From NCBI GenBank assembly GCA_037200385.1, contig JBBCGL010000001.1, forward strand, positions 558,001-622,000: a DNA stretch of 64,000 nt, in the 5' to 3' direction. The notes under the pieces are model-generated. The model was not told the DNA's origin. It searched no databases and saw only the letters and a program-made list of their open reading frames with translations. Position numbers and translations under genes: made by a program. How positions within the stretch are numbered: position 1 is the first letter of the stretch; the number at the start of each line of letters is the position of its first letter. The DNA comes from Rhizomicrobium sp. (GTDB taxonomy: Bacteria > Pseudomonadota > Alphaproteobacteria > Micropepsales > Micropepsaceae). Shown here piece by piece: positions 38,799 through 50,191 of this stretch.

Positions 38799-39752
38799 AT
38801 GCCCCCTTCCGAATTCTCGCTGATCGCAGAGATCTTCGCGCCGCTGGCGCGCTCGAAAGCGGCGCTGGGGCTGAAAGACGATGTCGCACTGCTGGCGCCG
38901 CGTGCGGGCCACGACCTCGTTCTCACAACCGACGCGATCCTGGAAGGAGTCGATTTCTTCGCGACCGATCCGCCGGACACGGTCGCGCGCAAGGCGTTGC
39001 GCGTGAATCTTTCCGATCTCGCTGCCAAAGGCGCCGAGCCGCTCGGTTATCTTTTGACCCTGGCGCTGCCAAAGCGGATCGACACGGCATGGCTGCGCCG
39101 CTTCGCGCGCGGACTGGCGGCCGATCAGAAGGAATTCGGCATCACTTTGCTTGGCGGCGACCTATCCGGGACGCCGGGACCCTTGACGGTGTCGGTGACG
39201 GCGCTGGGATATGTGCCGAAGGGCAGGGCGATCCTGCGCGCCGGCGCCCGGCTGGGCGATCTGGTGTTCGTGACGGGGACCATCGGCGACAGCGGCGGCG
39301 GGCTCGAAGCGCTGCGCAAAAAGCGGCGCGGGCCGGAATTGATCGCGCGCTATCGCGTGCCGGAGCCGCGGGTGGCGTTCGGGCGGAAGCTGCGCGGGAT
39401 CGCGACGGCCGCGCTCGACGTGTCGGACGGGCTGATCGCCGATCTCGGGCACCTCGCGGACGTCTCGAAGGTGCATGTCGCGGTGGAGGCGGCACGCGTG
39501 CCGCTGTCGGCGGCGCTGCGGAAGGCTTGGCGCGGGGCGGATGCGGTGGCGCGTGCCGTGACGGCTGGGGACGATTACGAGATCGCGTTCACGGCGCCGC
39601 GAGCGAGGCGGGCGAAGGTGCTGGCGGCGGCGAAGGCGGCGCGGACGCACGTGACGGAGATCGGGTTCGTGATGCCGGGGCGCGGAATCGCGCTGCTCGG
39701 GGCGGATGGAAAGGCCGTGGCGCTCTCACGGAAGGGGTGGGAACACTTTTAG
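38799..39752 (+). CDS. thiL: Thiamine-monophosphate kinase
   Basis: 317 residues. It phosphorylates thiamine phosphate to the diphosphate. Signatures: FSLIAEIFAPLA, GLKDDVALL (Asp for Mg-ATP), TTDAILEGVDFF, RVNLSDLAAKGAEPLGYLL, ITLLGGDLSG and ALDVSDGLIADLGHL. Follows nusB after 40 bases, the usual order. Codon use near the 3' end is extreme in GC but the frame is intact. Confidence 0.94.
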   Translation: MPPSEFSLIAEIFAPLARSKAALGLKDDVALLAPRAGHDLVLTTDAILEGVDFFATDPPDTVARKALRVNLSDLAAKGAEPLGYLLTLALPKRIDTAWLRRFARGLAADQKEFGITLLGGDLSGTPGPLTVSVTALGYVPKGRAILRAGARLGDLVFVTGTIGDSGGGLEALRKKRRGPELIARYRVPEPRVAFGRKLRGIATAALDVSDGLIADLGHLADVSKVHVAVEAARVPLSAALRKAWRGADAVARAVTAGDDYEIAFTAPRARRAKVLAAAKAARTHVTEIGFVMPGRGIALLGADGKAVALSRKGWEHF

Positions 39753-39946
39753 CGCTGCCGCGCGCCGTTCTCAGGACGTGCTGAGCGGGCCCTCCGGGTC
39801 GGAAAATATGTTGAACTCCGTCCGGGACACCGGATGGCAGCGCCAGCGCGGCGCCGACCAGGGCGCCCGGTCCGGCGCGGCGGTCGCGGTTTCCATCCGG
39901 GGCTCGGAAGAGGACCGTGGGGTCGAGGCGGCGGACATGGCGGCTC

Positions 39947-41992
39947 CTAGATGAAATCCGAGGTGGAGAGGCTGTTGGGATGTGCCACGCCGGTGACGTC
40001 GAACACGAAGTCCTGGCCCGCCTGGTAGCCGGCGGTGCCGTTGGCGTCGACGACGAGGATGACGTGGCCGGCCAGGCCCCCGCTGAGGGGTTCGAGCAGG
40101 ACCGCGTGATGGGCGTGGAGCGAGCCGGTCACCGCGGCGAGCTGGCTGTCGAAATTCCCGTCGCTATCGAGCGGTGCGCCACTCACGATGATGGGGTCGA
40201 TGCCGGTCACCGAAACGGGAAGATCGAACTTGTCCGTGCTGGCGTCGAAGTCGGTGATCGTGTCATGCGCGTTGCTCGTCGAATCCGACACGGCCGTATA
40301 GACGAAACGGTCGGTGCCCGCGCCGCCGGTCAGCGTGTCGGCGCCGCCCAGGCCGTAGAGCCAGTCGTCGCCCGACCCCGTCTTGAGCGTGTCGTCGCCG
40401 GCGCCGCCCATCACCTTGAAATTGCCGGCGGTCTCGTTCGAACCGTCGAAGTCCAGCCAGTTGGCGGACGCCAGATGCGACGCCTGGACGATGAAGGTCT
40501 GGCCCGGCGACAGCAGGTTCGCGGTGTCGATCGCATAGTTGTAGCCCGCCAGCAGGACGAGGCCCTCGATATTGGTGACGTTCGCGCCGTCGAGCGTGAC
40601 GCCGGACGAATAATCGCCCTGCAGCCCGATCTGGTCCTGCGCCCCACCGCCGCCGTCGACCACGTCGCCGCCGTTCAAGGCCGCGCCGAAATAGAAGCCG
40701 TCATTGCCTGTCCCGCCGGTCAGGCTGGCCGAGGTTGTCGCGCTCATGTCGAAATAGTCGTTGTGCGTGCTGGCGCTGTCGTCGACCGTGACGTCCGTGG
40801 AGCCGCCGACATAGGTCGTGGTGCCGTCATTGTTGTTATAGGTGGTCTGTTGCGTCACGCCGGCGCCGTCGACATAGACGTCGTAAGAGCTGTAGCTCGG
40901 CGGCGGCGCGGACGCGCCGGTGTTGGGCGCCGTGCCGCTCACGCCGGCGACATGCAGCTGATACGGCTCGTCGATCAGCCGCAGCGCGTCCCCGTCGGCG
41001 GTGATCTGGCTCTGCGTGACGTCGAGCGCGCCGCCGTCGGTCAGGTGGATGGCGGAGATCTCGGCGCTGTGCGCCTCCAGCGAATCCAGGAAGGCGACGA
41101 CGTTGGCTGCCGTGTCGGCGACCGTGAGGGTGGACGTGCCGACGTCGGTGTCGGCGAGCGGCACCGGATTGCCGGCAGTGTCGGCGAAGCCGCCACCCGT
41201 GACGGAGTCGACCGCCACACCCAGCGCCGGAGGGCTCGTCAGGTCGTAGGCAAAGGTCAGCACCTTGGTGCCGGAGCCCGAGACATAGCTCGCGGTGTTC
41301 CCGTCGCTCAGATGCAGCACGGTGTCCGCGACGGCGTCGATGTTCTTGCCGAACGTATAGGTGAGCGCGACGGAATGCGGCTGACTGAGATCGGCGCCCG
41401 AGGTCACCGCCGCTTCGACGCCGTCTACCTTCGGCGTCTGGTCGATGACGATCGTGAACTGCGCGTCGACCGTGTTGCCGTGCCCGTCGCTGACCTGGAA
41501 GCCGATGGTGTCGTCGATCTCCGCGTCGTTGTCGAACAGCGCGACCGTGCCGTCGCCATCGGCGGTATAGGTATAGCTGCCGTCGGCGTAGAGCGTGAAA
41601 TGGCCGAACGCGACCTGGAATTCCACGCCGACCGGATTGCCCGACACGTCGCTCACCGTCAATGTGTCGCCGTCGGGATCGCTGGCGCCTGCGAGCACGC
41701 CCTGCGCCGCATCCCTGGTGACCGTGGCGTCTTGGAACACCAGATCCGTCGGCGTGCCGACGGTCGGCGCTGCCTCCATGGTGATGATCCCGTGGTCGAG
41801 ACCCGAGGTGGACCGGCTCGCCACCAAACTGCCGCCCCCGGTCAAGCCCATTGCGAGCGCGGTCAAGCTTGCCGGCGACGATGTCGACGGATCGGACGAT
41901 GCGTCCTGCTCGGCGCTCGACAGCGGCCCAAGGATCGTGGAGTCGTCATCCCGCAGGGCCGAACCGGCAGAATGATCATGCAAGACTTTCAT
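39947..41992 (-). CDS. RTX/VCBS-type secreted protein
   Basis: 681 residues, acidic, nearly Cys-free and without a Sec signal, as in type I secretion substrates. A VCBS/cadherin-like domain lies at about 80-190 (SDPDGDTLTVSDVSGNPVG, DGSYTYTADGDGTVALFDND, IGFQVSDGHGNTVDA). A Ser/Thr-rich middle follows. RTX nonapeptides appear as GGTGNDGFYFG and GGAGDDTLKTGSGDDWLYGL, then GGADTLTGGAGTDRFVY, preceding the DTITDFDASTDKFDL block typical of serralysin-like C-termini. It should bind Ca2+ outside the cell. No ABC exporter genes are adjacent. Function (adhesin or enzyme) unknown. Confidence 0.85.
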   Translation of the reverse strand: MKVLHDHSAGSALRDDDSTILGPLSSAEQDASSDPSTSSPASLTALAMGLTGGGSLVASRSTSGLDHGIITMEAAPTVGTPTDLVFQDATVTRDAAQGVLAGASDPDGDTLTVSDVSGNPVGVEFQVAFGHFTLYADGSYTYTADGDGTVALFDNDAEIDDTIGFQVSDGHGNTVDAQFTIVIDQTPKVDGVEAAVTSGADLSQPHSVALTYTFGKNIDAVADTVLHLSDGNTASYVSGSGTKVLTFAYDLTSPPALGVAVDSVTGGGFADTAGNPVPLADTDVGTSTLTVADTAANVVAFLDSLEAHSAEISAIHLTDGGALDVTQSQITADGDALRLIDEPYQLHVAGVSGTAPNTGASAPPPSYSSYDVYVDGAGVTQQTTYNNNDGTTTYVGGSTDVTVDDSASTHNDYFDMSATTSASLTGGTGNDGFYFGAALNGGDVVDGGGGAQDQIGLQGDYSSGVTLDGANVTNIEGLVLLAGYNYAIDTANLLSPGQTFIVQASHLASANWLDFDGSNETAGNFKVMGGAGDDTLKTGSGDDWLYGLGGADTLTGGAGTDRFVYTAVSDSTSNAHDTITDFDASTDKFDLPVSVTGIDPIIVSGAPLDSDGNFDSQLAAVTGSLHAHHAVLLEPLSGGLAGHVILVVDANGTAGYQAGQDFVFDVTGVAHPNSLSTSDFI

Positions 41993-42285
41993 CGGTTAGC
42001 CCCCAATCCCCGCGACGACACAAACTCTCCATCGTTCACACTGCAATTTAACGACAGGGAGGGTTCGACACCATCTCCTTAGGATTGCCGAACGTCCGTT
42101 CCTACAGCAGAACGAGCAGAGTTTACGCTGTCATTTCAGTGCCTTAACGATATTTTCCGCTATCTTCCCAGCTTGCCGGAACAGCCGCATCGTCTTGTCA
42201 CGGAAGAACAAATCTCGACGCCGATAGGACGGCGTCTCTCAAGCACTGAAACCGCGCGTTAATTTCGGTTTGCGACGATCGGAAG

Positions 42286-42792
42286 ATGCGCCGTCTTCTT
42301 GCCCTTCCTGCCGCTTTCGCGATCGTGTTCGCACCGTCCTTCGCTGCCGAAAAAGCGGGCGATCCGGGGACCAATGTCGAGATGCCGTTCCTCATCGCGC
42401 CGATGAGCAAGGATGGGAAGCTGCTGGGCTATTCCTACATATCGTCGAAGCTGGTCGCCTCCTCGCAGGCATCGGCGCTGACGATCCGCGATAAGATCGT
42501 CTTCATCCAGGATGCCTTTGTACGGGACGTGAACGCCGCGCCGGTCGCGCCGGCGAGCGATCCGACGGCGGTCGACCGTGTCTTGCTGGCCGGCCGGCTC
42601 CTGGCGGATGCGCGGCGCATCGCGGGCGCGGCCGGCGTCAAGCGGATCATCTTCGGGGACGGCGACAAGGATCTGGGGATCCAGTTCTCTCCGCTCCACC
42701 CCACGGAGACCCCCATGCGGGCCGACCAGATGGCGGCGGCCGAGGCCCCTGCCGCCGCGGCAAGCCCTGCACCCGGCAAGGCAAAGCCGTAA
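42286..42792 (+). CDS. Secreted hypothetical protein
   Basis: 168 residues. Signal peptide MRRLLALPAAFAIVFAPSFA, a mature part with NVEMPFLIAPMSKDGKLLGY and SALTIRDKIVFIQDAFVRDV, and an Ala/Pro-rich tail ending in GKAKP. It looks like the alphaproteobacterial periplasmic proteins with a conserved MPFLIAPM start, possibly linked to flagella or the envelope, but I cannot name a family. The 293 bases before it separate it from the divergent RTX gene and hold both promoters; no site was recognised there. Confidence 0.75.
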   Translation: MRRLLALPAAFAIVFAPSFAAEKAGDPGTNVEMPFLIAPMSKDGKLLGYSYISSKLVASSQASALTIRDKIVFIQDAFVRDVNAAPVAPASDPTAVDRVLLAGRLLADARRIAGAAGVKRIIFGDGDKDLGIQFSPLHPTETPMRADQMAAAEAPAAAASPAPGKAKP

Positions 42793-42965
42793 GTTCGCGG
42801 CAGACTCGCCGATTCCGCGCCATTTTGTATCAAAAGTGCCGTTGCGCCGCCGGGCGCCTTTTGGCATATGTTCGCCGCCCTTGAAGCGGTAGGTCCTTCC
42901 GCCGGCCATGGGGACGGGCGGTTCACTCGCGCCGTCCGTGAAACCAAAACAATTAGGGATCTACC

Positions 42966-45140
<2,175 letters not shown>

Positions 45141-45160
45141 TCCGCAGATCGCCCAAAGCA

Positions 45161-45192
45161 AAACGCGCGGGACGAAAGTCCCGCGCGTTTTT
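45161..45192 (+). terminator. Rho-independent terminator of hppA
   Basis: A perfect 13-base stem AAACGCGCGGGAC/GTCCCGCGCGTTT with GAAA tetraloop and a T-run. The A-run on the other side makes it likely to serve bamE on the minus strand as well. Confidence 0.92.
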
Positions 45193-45214
45193 CGTTGTTC
45201 GGAATGCTGCCGGC

Positions 45215-45712
45215 CTACGGGCCGCCGCGGCCTCCGGGCGGGCCGCCATTGCCGCCGCCGGGGTTGGGGTTGTTCTGGCTGCCGCCGAGCGGCACGCCCG
45301 GCGTCGCGTTGAAGAGCTGCTGCAGGAAGGTCAGCTCGCGGCCCTTGGCCGGCGTTTCACGGCTTTCGAAGGCGACGATATGGCCGTCGTGGAGCGAGTA
45401 GTGCTTCATGTCCGTGACCTTGCCGTCCTTGTCGAAATAGACCGCAAGGATGGAGCGCGAGCGAACGGACGCGTTGAAAAAGGCGACCTGTTTCTCGACC
45501 GCGGTGATGTAGTACCAAGCGTCGCCGGCCTGGGAGAACGTGGCATAGGTGGAAGGGAAGCCCAGATCCTGCTGGATCGAGGTCTTGGTGTCCTTGCCGA
45601 CCGTGACCTTCTTCTCCGCGTCGGGATCGGGCAGATAGCCGCGCTGGTTCACCACCGGCGTGCAACCGCCAAGCACAGCCATGGCGGCCAGGACCAGAAG
45701 CGTTTTTCGCAT
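45215..45712 (-). CDS. bamE: Outer-membrane assembly lipoprotein BamE
   Basis: 165 residues from ATG at 45712. Lipoprotein signal MRKTLLVLAAMAVLGGC with the lipidated Cys at 17. A SmpA/OmlA (BamE) domain follows: TKTSIQQDLGFPSTYATF, DAWYYITAVEKQVAFF and ILAVYFDKDGKVTDMKHY. It belongs to the BAM complex that inserts beta-barrels. An unusual Asn/Gly/Pro tail (SQNNPNPGGGNGGPPGGRGG) ends the protein. It is divergent from the cytochrome-bc1 chaperone gene. Confidence 0.92.
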   Translation of the reverse strand: MRKTLLVLAAMAVLGGCTPVVNQRGYLPDPDAEKKVTVGKDTKTSIQQDLGFPSTYATFSQAGDAWYYITAVEKQVAFFNASVRSRSILAVYFDKDGKVTDMKHYSLHDGHIVAFESRETPAKGRELTFLQQLFNATPGVPLGGSQNNPNPGGGNGGPPGGRGGP

Positions 45713-45807
45713 GCACAGCACCCTTAAACCGGATAAATCCGCCCTTACCGGTGTGCTAGCCTCCGGCGGGCGCGCTGGCAAGACCGCCACCCCCAGGAGT
45801 TCCCGAC

Positions 45808-46335
45808 ATGCTGAACATCCTGCGCCGGACATCGCCGAAAGCCCGGCTGGTTCGGACACTTTATGAAGCGCTGAGCGCCCAGGCGCGGCAGCCGGCCTTC
45901 TTCCGCGCCTATGGCGTCGCCGACACGATCGACGGCCGCTTCGACATGGTGGCGCTGCATGCCTGGCTGGTCCTGTCGCGGCTGCGCGCGGCGGGGCAGG
46001 GCGATTTGGCGCAGGCCTTGTCCGATGCGATCTTCATCGCCTTCGACGAAGCGCTGCGCGACCTGGGCAATGGCGACATGGGCATGGGCCCGCGCATGAA
46101 GAAGCTCGGCAACGCCTTCAACGGCCGGCTCCAGGCTTACGAGACCGCGGCCGAAGACGAAGCGGCCTTGCGTGAGGCGCTTTTGCGGAATGTCTATCGC
46201 GGTGAAGCGGGGCATGAGGCGGCGGCCGGCGCGATGGCGCGATATGTCCTCGCGGCAAGTGCCAGGCTCGCGGAAGGCGATCCCTCGCAAGGTGTGCTTG
46301 ATTTTGGCGCCGTACCCACGACATTCCACGCATGA
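45808..46335 (+). CDS. Ubiquinol-cytochrome c chaperone family protein
   Basis: 175 residues. It matches the CBP3/UQCC family: RTLYEALSAQARQPAFFRAY, VADTIDGRFDMVALHAWLVL, then IFIAFDEALRDLGNGDMGMG. Homologues help assemble cytochrome b of the bc1 complex. It overlaps the DUF177 gene by four bases (ATGA) and faces bamE, the usual alphaproteobacterial arrangement. Confidence 0.9.
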   Translation: MLNILRRTSPKARLVRTLYEALSAQARQPAFFRAYGVADTIDGRFDMVALHAWLVLSRLRAAGQGDLAQALSDAIFIAFDEALRDLGNGDMGMGPRMKKLGNAFNGRLQAYETAAEDEAALREALLRNVYRGEAGHEAAAGAMARYVLAASARLAEGDPSQGVLDFGAVPTTFHA

Positions 46336-46871
46336 CAACACCCGATATGCCGCCTTTCGAATATCTCTACGAACTCGGCAGCCTGGGCCGCGCCGGCGCC
46401 GAATTGCGCATCGAAGCCGATGGCGACCAGCGCGCCCGTATCGCGGCCTGGGCCGATGTCCGGGCCGTCGAGGCCTTCGGCGCGACGGTTTCACTGCGGA
46501 AGCACTCGGCGGACCGGTTCTCGGTGCATGCTGCGCTCGTCGCCGACATCGTGCAGGACTGCGTCGTGACGCTGGAGCCCGTCCGCAGCCACCTTGAGAT
46601 CGACGTGCATCGCGAACTCCACTTGGCGCACCGGATCCGGACCAAGCCGGGCGAGAGCATTCCATTGACCGCGGCCGCGGGTGACGATGATGTGCCGGAG
46701 GAGATCGAGGACCTGACCTATGATCTGGCGGCGCCTCTGCTGGAGGAGCTGGTCCTGGCGATAGACCCTTTTCCCCGTGCGCCCGGTGTGGAATTTGCCG
46801 CACCGGCCGAGCCGGATGCCAAGCCGGAAAGCCCCTTTGCGGTGCTCAAGGCGCTGAAGGCGCGCAGCTAA
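46332..46871 (+). CDS. DUF177/YceD-family protein
   Basis: 179 residues. YceD (DUF177) pattern: a small N-terminal part, then the DCVVTLEPVRSHLEIDVHRE block with the single Cys, and an acidic C-terminal DLTYDLAAPLLEELVLAIDP. YceD precedes rpmF in most bacteria and is linked to 23S rRNA build-up. The same order is kept here. Confidence 0.9.
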   Translation: MTTPDMPPFEYLYELGSLGRAGAELRIEADGDQRARIAAWADVRAVEAFGATVSLRKHSADRFSVHAALVADIVQDCVVTLEPVRSHLEIDVHRELHLAHRIRTKPGESIPLTAAAGDDDVPEEIEDLTYDLAAPLLEELVLAIDPFPRAPGVEFAAPAEPDAKPESPFAVLKALKARS

Positions 46872-47023
46872 GGTTCCGGAATCGGGGGCGAATCCGGCTT
46901 GAAACGGGGTGGGGTTCCTGTTACTTCCGGCCCCTTGTTTTGCCCGCCCGTCGACAGGACCGCGCAGACTGTGCGCAAGGCCCGGAGATTCCGTGCGGGG
47001 ACGTTTGAAGGAGTTATTCCGCC

Positions 47024-47203
47024 ATGGCGGTGCCGAAACGAAAGACCTCGCCCTCGCGGCGCAACATGCGCCGGTCGCATCACGCGCTGGCGACGCCTGC
47101 GCACAACGAGTGCCCGAACTGCGGCGAGCAGAAGCGTCCGCATCATGTCTGCGGCGCCTGCGGCCACTATGACGGCCGCGAAGTCGCCAAGACCAAGGCC
47201 TGA
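47024..47203 (+). CDS. rpmF: 50S ribosomal protein L32
   Basis: 59 residues. [20 protein letters not shown] at the start is the L32 signature. A zinc-binding pair follows ([20 protein letters not shown]). GAAGGAG lies a few bases upstream. The gene is short and easily missed. It sits between DUF177 and plsX, the standard order. Confidence 0.96.
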   Translation: MAVPKRKTSPSRRNMRRSHHALATPAHNECPNCGEQKRPHHVCGACGHYDGREVAKTKA

Positions 47204-47234
47204 GCAGGCGCCCGGCAGGCATAGCGAGGCACGC

Positions 47235-48278
47235 TTGGCCCGCGAACTGACCGTCTCGATCGACGCCATGGGGGGTGATGCCGGCCCCGGCGTCGTCGTG
47301 GCCGCTCTGGCGCGTTCGGTGGTGCGGCATCCCGCGGTCCGTTTCATCCTGCACGGCGACGAAGCCGAGCTGAAGCCGCTCTTCGACAAACGCGCCAAGC
47401 TGCTGGAGCGCATCACACTGCGGCACGCGCCCGACCGCGTGCGCATGGAGGAGAAGCCAAGCCTGGCGCTCCGCCGCGGCCGCAACAGCTCGATGTGGCG
47501 CGCCATCGAATCGGTCAAGGCGAAGGAAGCGGAAGTCGCGGTCTCGGCGGGCAATACCGGCGCCCTGATGGCGATGTCGATGTTCCAGCTCGGCACGCTC
47601 GAAGGCATCTCGCGCCCCGCCATCGCGGCGCTGTGGCCGACCAAGCGCGGCCAGAGCGTCGTGCTCGACGTGGGTGCCAATGTCAGCGTCAGCGACGAAC
47701 AGCTCGTCGACTTCGCGATCATGGGCGAGGCCTTCGCGCGCGCCATCCTCGGGCTCGAGCGGCCGACCGTCGGCATCCTCAATGTCGGATCCGAGGACGT
47801 GAAGGGCAATGATGCGGTGAAGGGCGCGGCGCATATCCTGCGCAGCAGCTCCAACCTGCCGATGGAATTCGCCGGCTTCGTCGAGGGCGACGACATCTCC
47901 GAGGGCACGGTCGATGTCGTCGTGACCGACGGCTTCACCGGCAACATCGCGCTCAAGACCGCCGAGGGCACGGCCAAGCTCGTCACCCACTATCTGCGCA
48001 CGGCCCTGCGCCATTCCTTCCTGGGCCGCCTGGGCGCGCTGATCGCCAGCGGCGCCCTCGGGGCGCTGCGCCGCAAGCTCGATCCGCGCGCCTCGAATGG
48101 CGGCATCTTCCTGGGACTCGACGGGGTCGTCGTCAAAAGCCATGGAGGGGCCGACGCGCTGGGCTTCGCGTCCGCGCTCGACATGGCGATCGACATGGCG
48201 AATGCGGGCGTGATCGCCCGCATCGTCGCCGACCGGGCAGGGGTTCACACGCTCACACCGGAGGCCGCCGCCTCGTGA
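47235..48278 (+). CDS. plsX: Phosphate acyltransferase PlsX
   Basis: 347 residues from TTG at 47235, with GAGG upstream; no other start fits before the conserved [16 protein letters not shown]. It makes acyl-phosphate from acyl-ACP for phospholipid synthesis. Other signatures: [38 protein letters not shown] and [19 protein letters not shown]. It overlaps fabH by four bases (GTGA). Confidence 0.95.
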   Translation: MARELTVSIDAMGGDAGPGVVVAALARSVVRHPAVRFILHGDEAELKPLFDKRAKLLERITLRHAPDRVRMEEKPSLALRRGRNSSMWRAIESVKAKEAEVAVSAGNTGALMAMSMFQLGTLEGISRPAIAALWPTKRGQSVVLDVGANVSVSDEQLVDFAIMGEAFARAILGLERPTVGILNVGSEDVKGNDAVKGAAHILRSSSNLPMEFAGFVEGDDISEGTVDVVVTDGFTGNIALKTAEGTAKLVTHYLRTALRHSFLGRLGALIASGALGALRRKLDPRASNGGIFLGLDGVVVKSHGGADALGFASALDMAIDMANAGVIARIVADRAGVHTLTPEAAAS

Positions 48279-49246
48279 TCCGTTCCCAGATTGCCGGTTG
48301 CGGCGCGTTCCTGCCGGCCACCGTCCTCACCAACGCCGAACTCGCAAAGCGCGTGGATACCTCCGACGAGTGGATCCGCGAGCGCACCGGCATCCGCCAG
48401 CGCCATGTCGCGGCCGAGGGCGAGAAGACCTCCGACATCGCGCTCCAGGCCTGCCGCAACGCGCTCACCATGGCCGGGATGGACGCCAACGAGCTGGACA
48501 TGATCATCTGCGCCACGACCACGCCGGATGAGACCTTCCCGGCGACCGCGACGACGCTGCAGGCGCGGCTCAACATGAACCACGGCGCCGCCTTCGACGT
48601 GCAGGCCGTATGCTCCGGCTTCGTCTACGGCATGGGCGTCGCCGACAGCCTGATCAAGACCGGAATGGCCAGGACCATCCTGCTGGTCGGGGCCGAGACC
48701 ATGAGCCGGCTGATGGACTGGACCGACCGCACGACCTGCGTTCTGTTCGGCGACGGCGCCGGCGCCGTGGTGCTGCAGGCCGCCGAAGGCACGGGGGACA
48801 ATTCGGACCGCGGCGTCCTCAACACAAAACTGTTTTCCGACGGCCGCTTGCACGATCTTCTTTATGTGGACGGCGGACCGTCTTCGACCCAGACGACGGG
48901 TCACCTGCGGATGCAGGGCAAGGAAGTCTTCCGCCATGCCGTGACGAACATCTCGGCGGCGATCGTGGCATCGGTCGAGGAGGCGGGCCTCAAACTGTCG
49001 GACATCGACTGGTTCATTCCCCACCAGGCCAACCAGCGCATCCTCGACGGCACCGCGCGCAAGCTCGGGATCGATCCGGCCAAGGTGGTCACGACCGTCG
49101 CCCAGCACGGCAACACCTCGGCCGCCTCGGTGCCCTTGGCGCTGTGCACCGCGGTGGCGGATGGCCGGATCAAGAAGGGCCAGCTGGTCCTGCTCGAGGC
49201 CATGGGCGGCGGCTTCACCTGGGGCGCCAGCCTGTTGCGCTGGTAG
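48275..49246 (+). CDS. fabH: 3-oxoacyl-ACP synthase III
   Basis: 323 residues from GTG at 48275. It starts fatty-acid synthesis by condensing acetyl-CoA and malonyl-ACP. Catalytic triad: C113 in [16 protein letters not shown]250 in [14 protein letters not shown], and Asn in [15 protein letters not shown]. Also [16 protein letters not shown] near the start. Length is normal. Confidence 0.96.
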   Translation: MIRSQIAGCGAFLPATVLTNAELAKRVDTSDEWIRERTGIRQRHVAAEGEKTSDIALQACRNALTMAGMDANELDMIICATTTPDETFPATATTLQARLNMNHGAAFDVQAVCSGFVYGMGVADSLIKTGMARTILLVGAETMSRLMDWTDRTTCVLFGDGAGAVVLQAAEGTGDNSDRGVLNTKLFSDGRLHDLLYVDGGPSSTQTTGHLRMQGKEVFRHAVTNISAAIVASVEEAGLKLSDIDWFIPHQANQRILDGTARKLGIDPAKVVTTVAQHGNTSAASVPLALCTAVADGRIKKGQLVLLEAMGGGFTWGASLLRW

Positions 49247-49335
49247 GTTCCGCTTCAGCGGAATCGCCTATCCCTTTGACGTTGACGGATAATCCCCCCG
49301 CGCCTACCTTCCGTTAGGCATAGGGAGTCGCCGGC

Positions 49336-49653
49336 ATGTCCACCGATACCTTGACCCGCGCCGACCTGACCGAGGCCGTCTTCCAGGCCGTCGGCCTGTC
49401 GCGCAACGAATCCGCCCAGATGGTCGAGGACCTTTTGGAGGAAGTGTGTTCGGCGCTAACACGCGGCGAGACCGTCAAGCTTTCTTCATTCGGAACGTTT
49501 GCGGTTCGGCAGAAGAGTCAGCGCATGGGGCGCAATCCGAAGACCGGCGACGAAGTGCCGATCGCGCCGCGCCGCGTGCTGGTGTTCCGCCCGAGTCATG
49601 TATTGAAGGCGGTGATCAACGGGCAGACTCCCGACCCCGACAAGAAGGACTGA
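49336..49653 (+). CDS. ihfA: Integration host factor alpha subunit
   Basis: 105 residues of the HU/IHF fold: [40 protein letters not shown] and the beta-arm [20 protein letters not shown]. IhfA normally follows fabH in alphaproteobacteria. It works with IhfB (encoded elsewhere) to bend DNA. Confidence 0.94.
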   Translation: MSTDTLTRADLTEAVFQAVGLSRNESAQMVEDLLEEVCSALTRGETVKLSSFGTFAVRQKSQRMGRNPKTGDEVPIAPRRVLVFRPSHVLKAVINGQTPDPDKKD

Positions 49654-49656
49654 CGC

Positions 49657-50175
49657 GTGCTGGCCTCTGCCGCGCTTCGCACCAAGTCACCGGAAGCGTT
49701 CCGCACCATCAGCGAGGTCGCGGCCGATCTCGACGTGCCGCAGCATGTGTTGCGCTTCTGGGAAGGACGCTTCGCACAGATCAAGCCGGTGAAGCGCGCC
49801 GGCGGACGGCGCTACTACCGGCCCGAGGACGTCGACCTGCTGCGCGGCATCCGCGCGCTGCTCTATCGCGAAGGTTTCACCATCAAAGGCGCGCAGAAAA
49901 TCCTGAAGGACAAGGGACAGCGTTACGTCTGCGCGCTTGGCCGCGGCGACGCGGCGGCGGCCCCGCCGATCCGCGCGGTCGAGGCCGCACCGGCTCCGCA
50001 TTCGAATGTGATCGCCTGGGAGCGGTTGCCCGAGCCGGAGCTTGCGTCCGCAACAGAATTGTCCGACGTCACCGCGGTGCAGCTTGCCGAGGAAGAGCGC
50101 GTTCGGCTGGAGATCCTGCTGGCCGAGCTACAGCAGATGAAGGCGCGCCTGCGCGCCGCGTTCTCCGGGCGCTGA
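49657..50175 (+). CDS. MerR-family transcriptional regulator
   Basis: 172 residues from GTG at 49657. N-terminal MerR winged helix: [20 protein letters not shown], then [20 protein letters not shown] and [20 protein letters not shown]. No effector-binding Cys cluster; the C-terminal half has an Ala/Pro linker and a short coiled coil. It sits 3 bases after ihfA, the common alphaproteobacterial pair; its targets are unknown. Confidence 0.9.
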   Translation: MLASAALRTKSPEAFRTISEVAADLDVPQHVLRFWEGRFAQIKPVKRAGGRRYYRPEDVDLLRGIRALLYREGFTIKGAQKILKDKGQRYVCALGRGDAAAAPPIRAVEAAPAPHSNVIAWERLPEPELASATELSDVTAVQLAEEERVRLEILLAELQQMKARLRAAFSGR

Positions 50176-50191
50176 GCGAGGCAAGCCGACC

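Noticed and set aside
39917-42082. A 721-residue open frame opposite the RTX protein
   Set aside because: The minus strand has clear VCBS and RTX repeats; the plus frame is Val/Arg/Asp-rich mirror sequence without domains.
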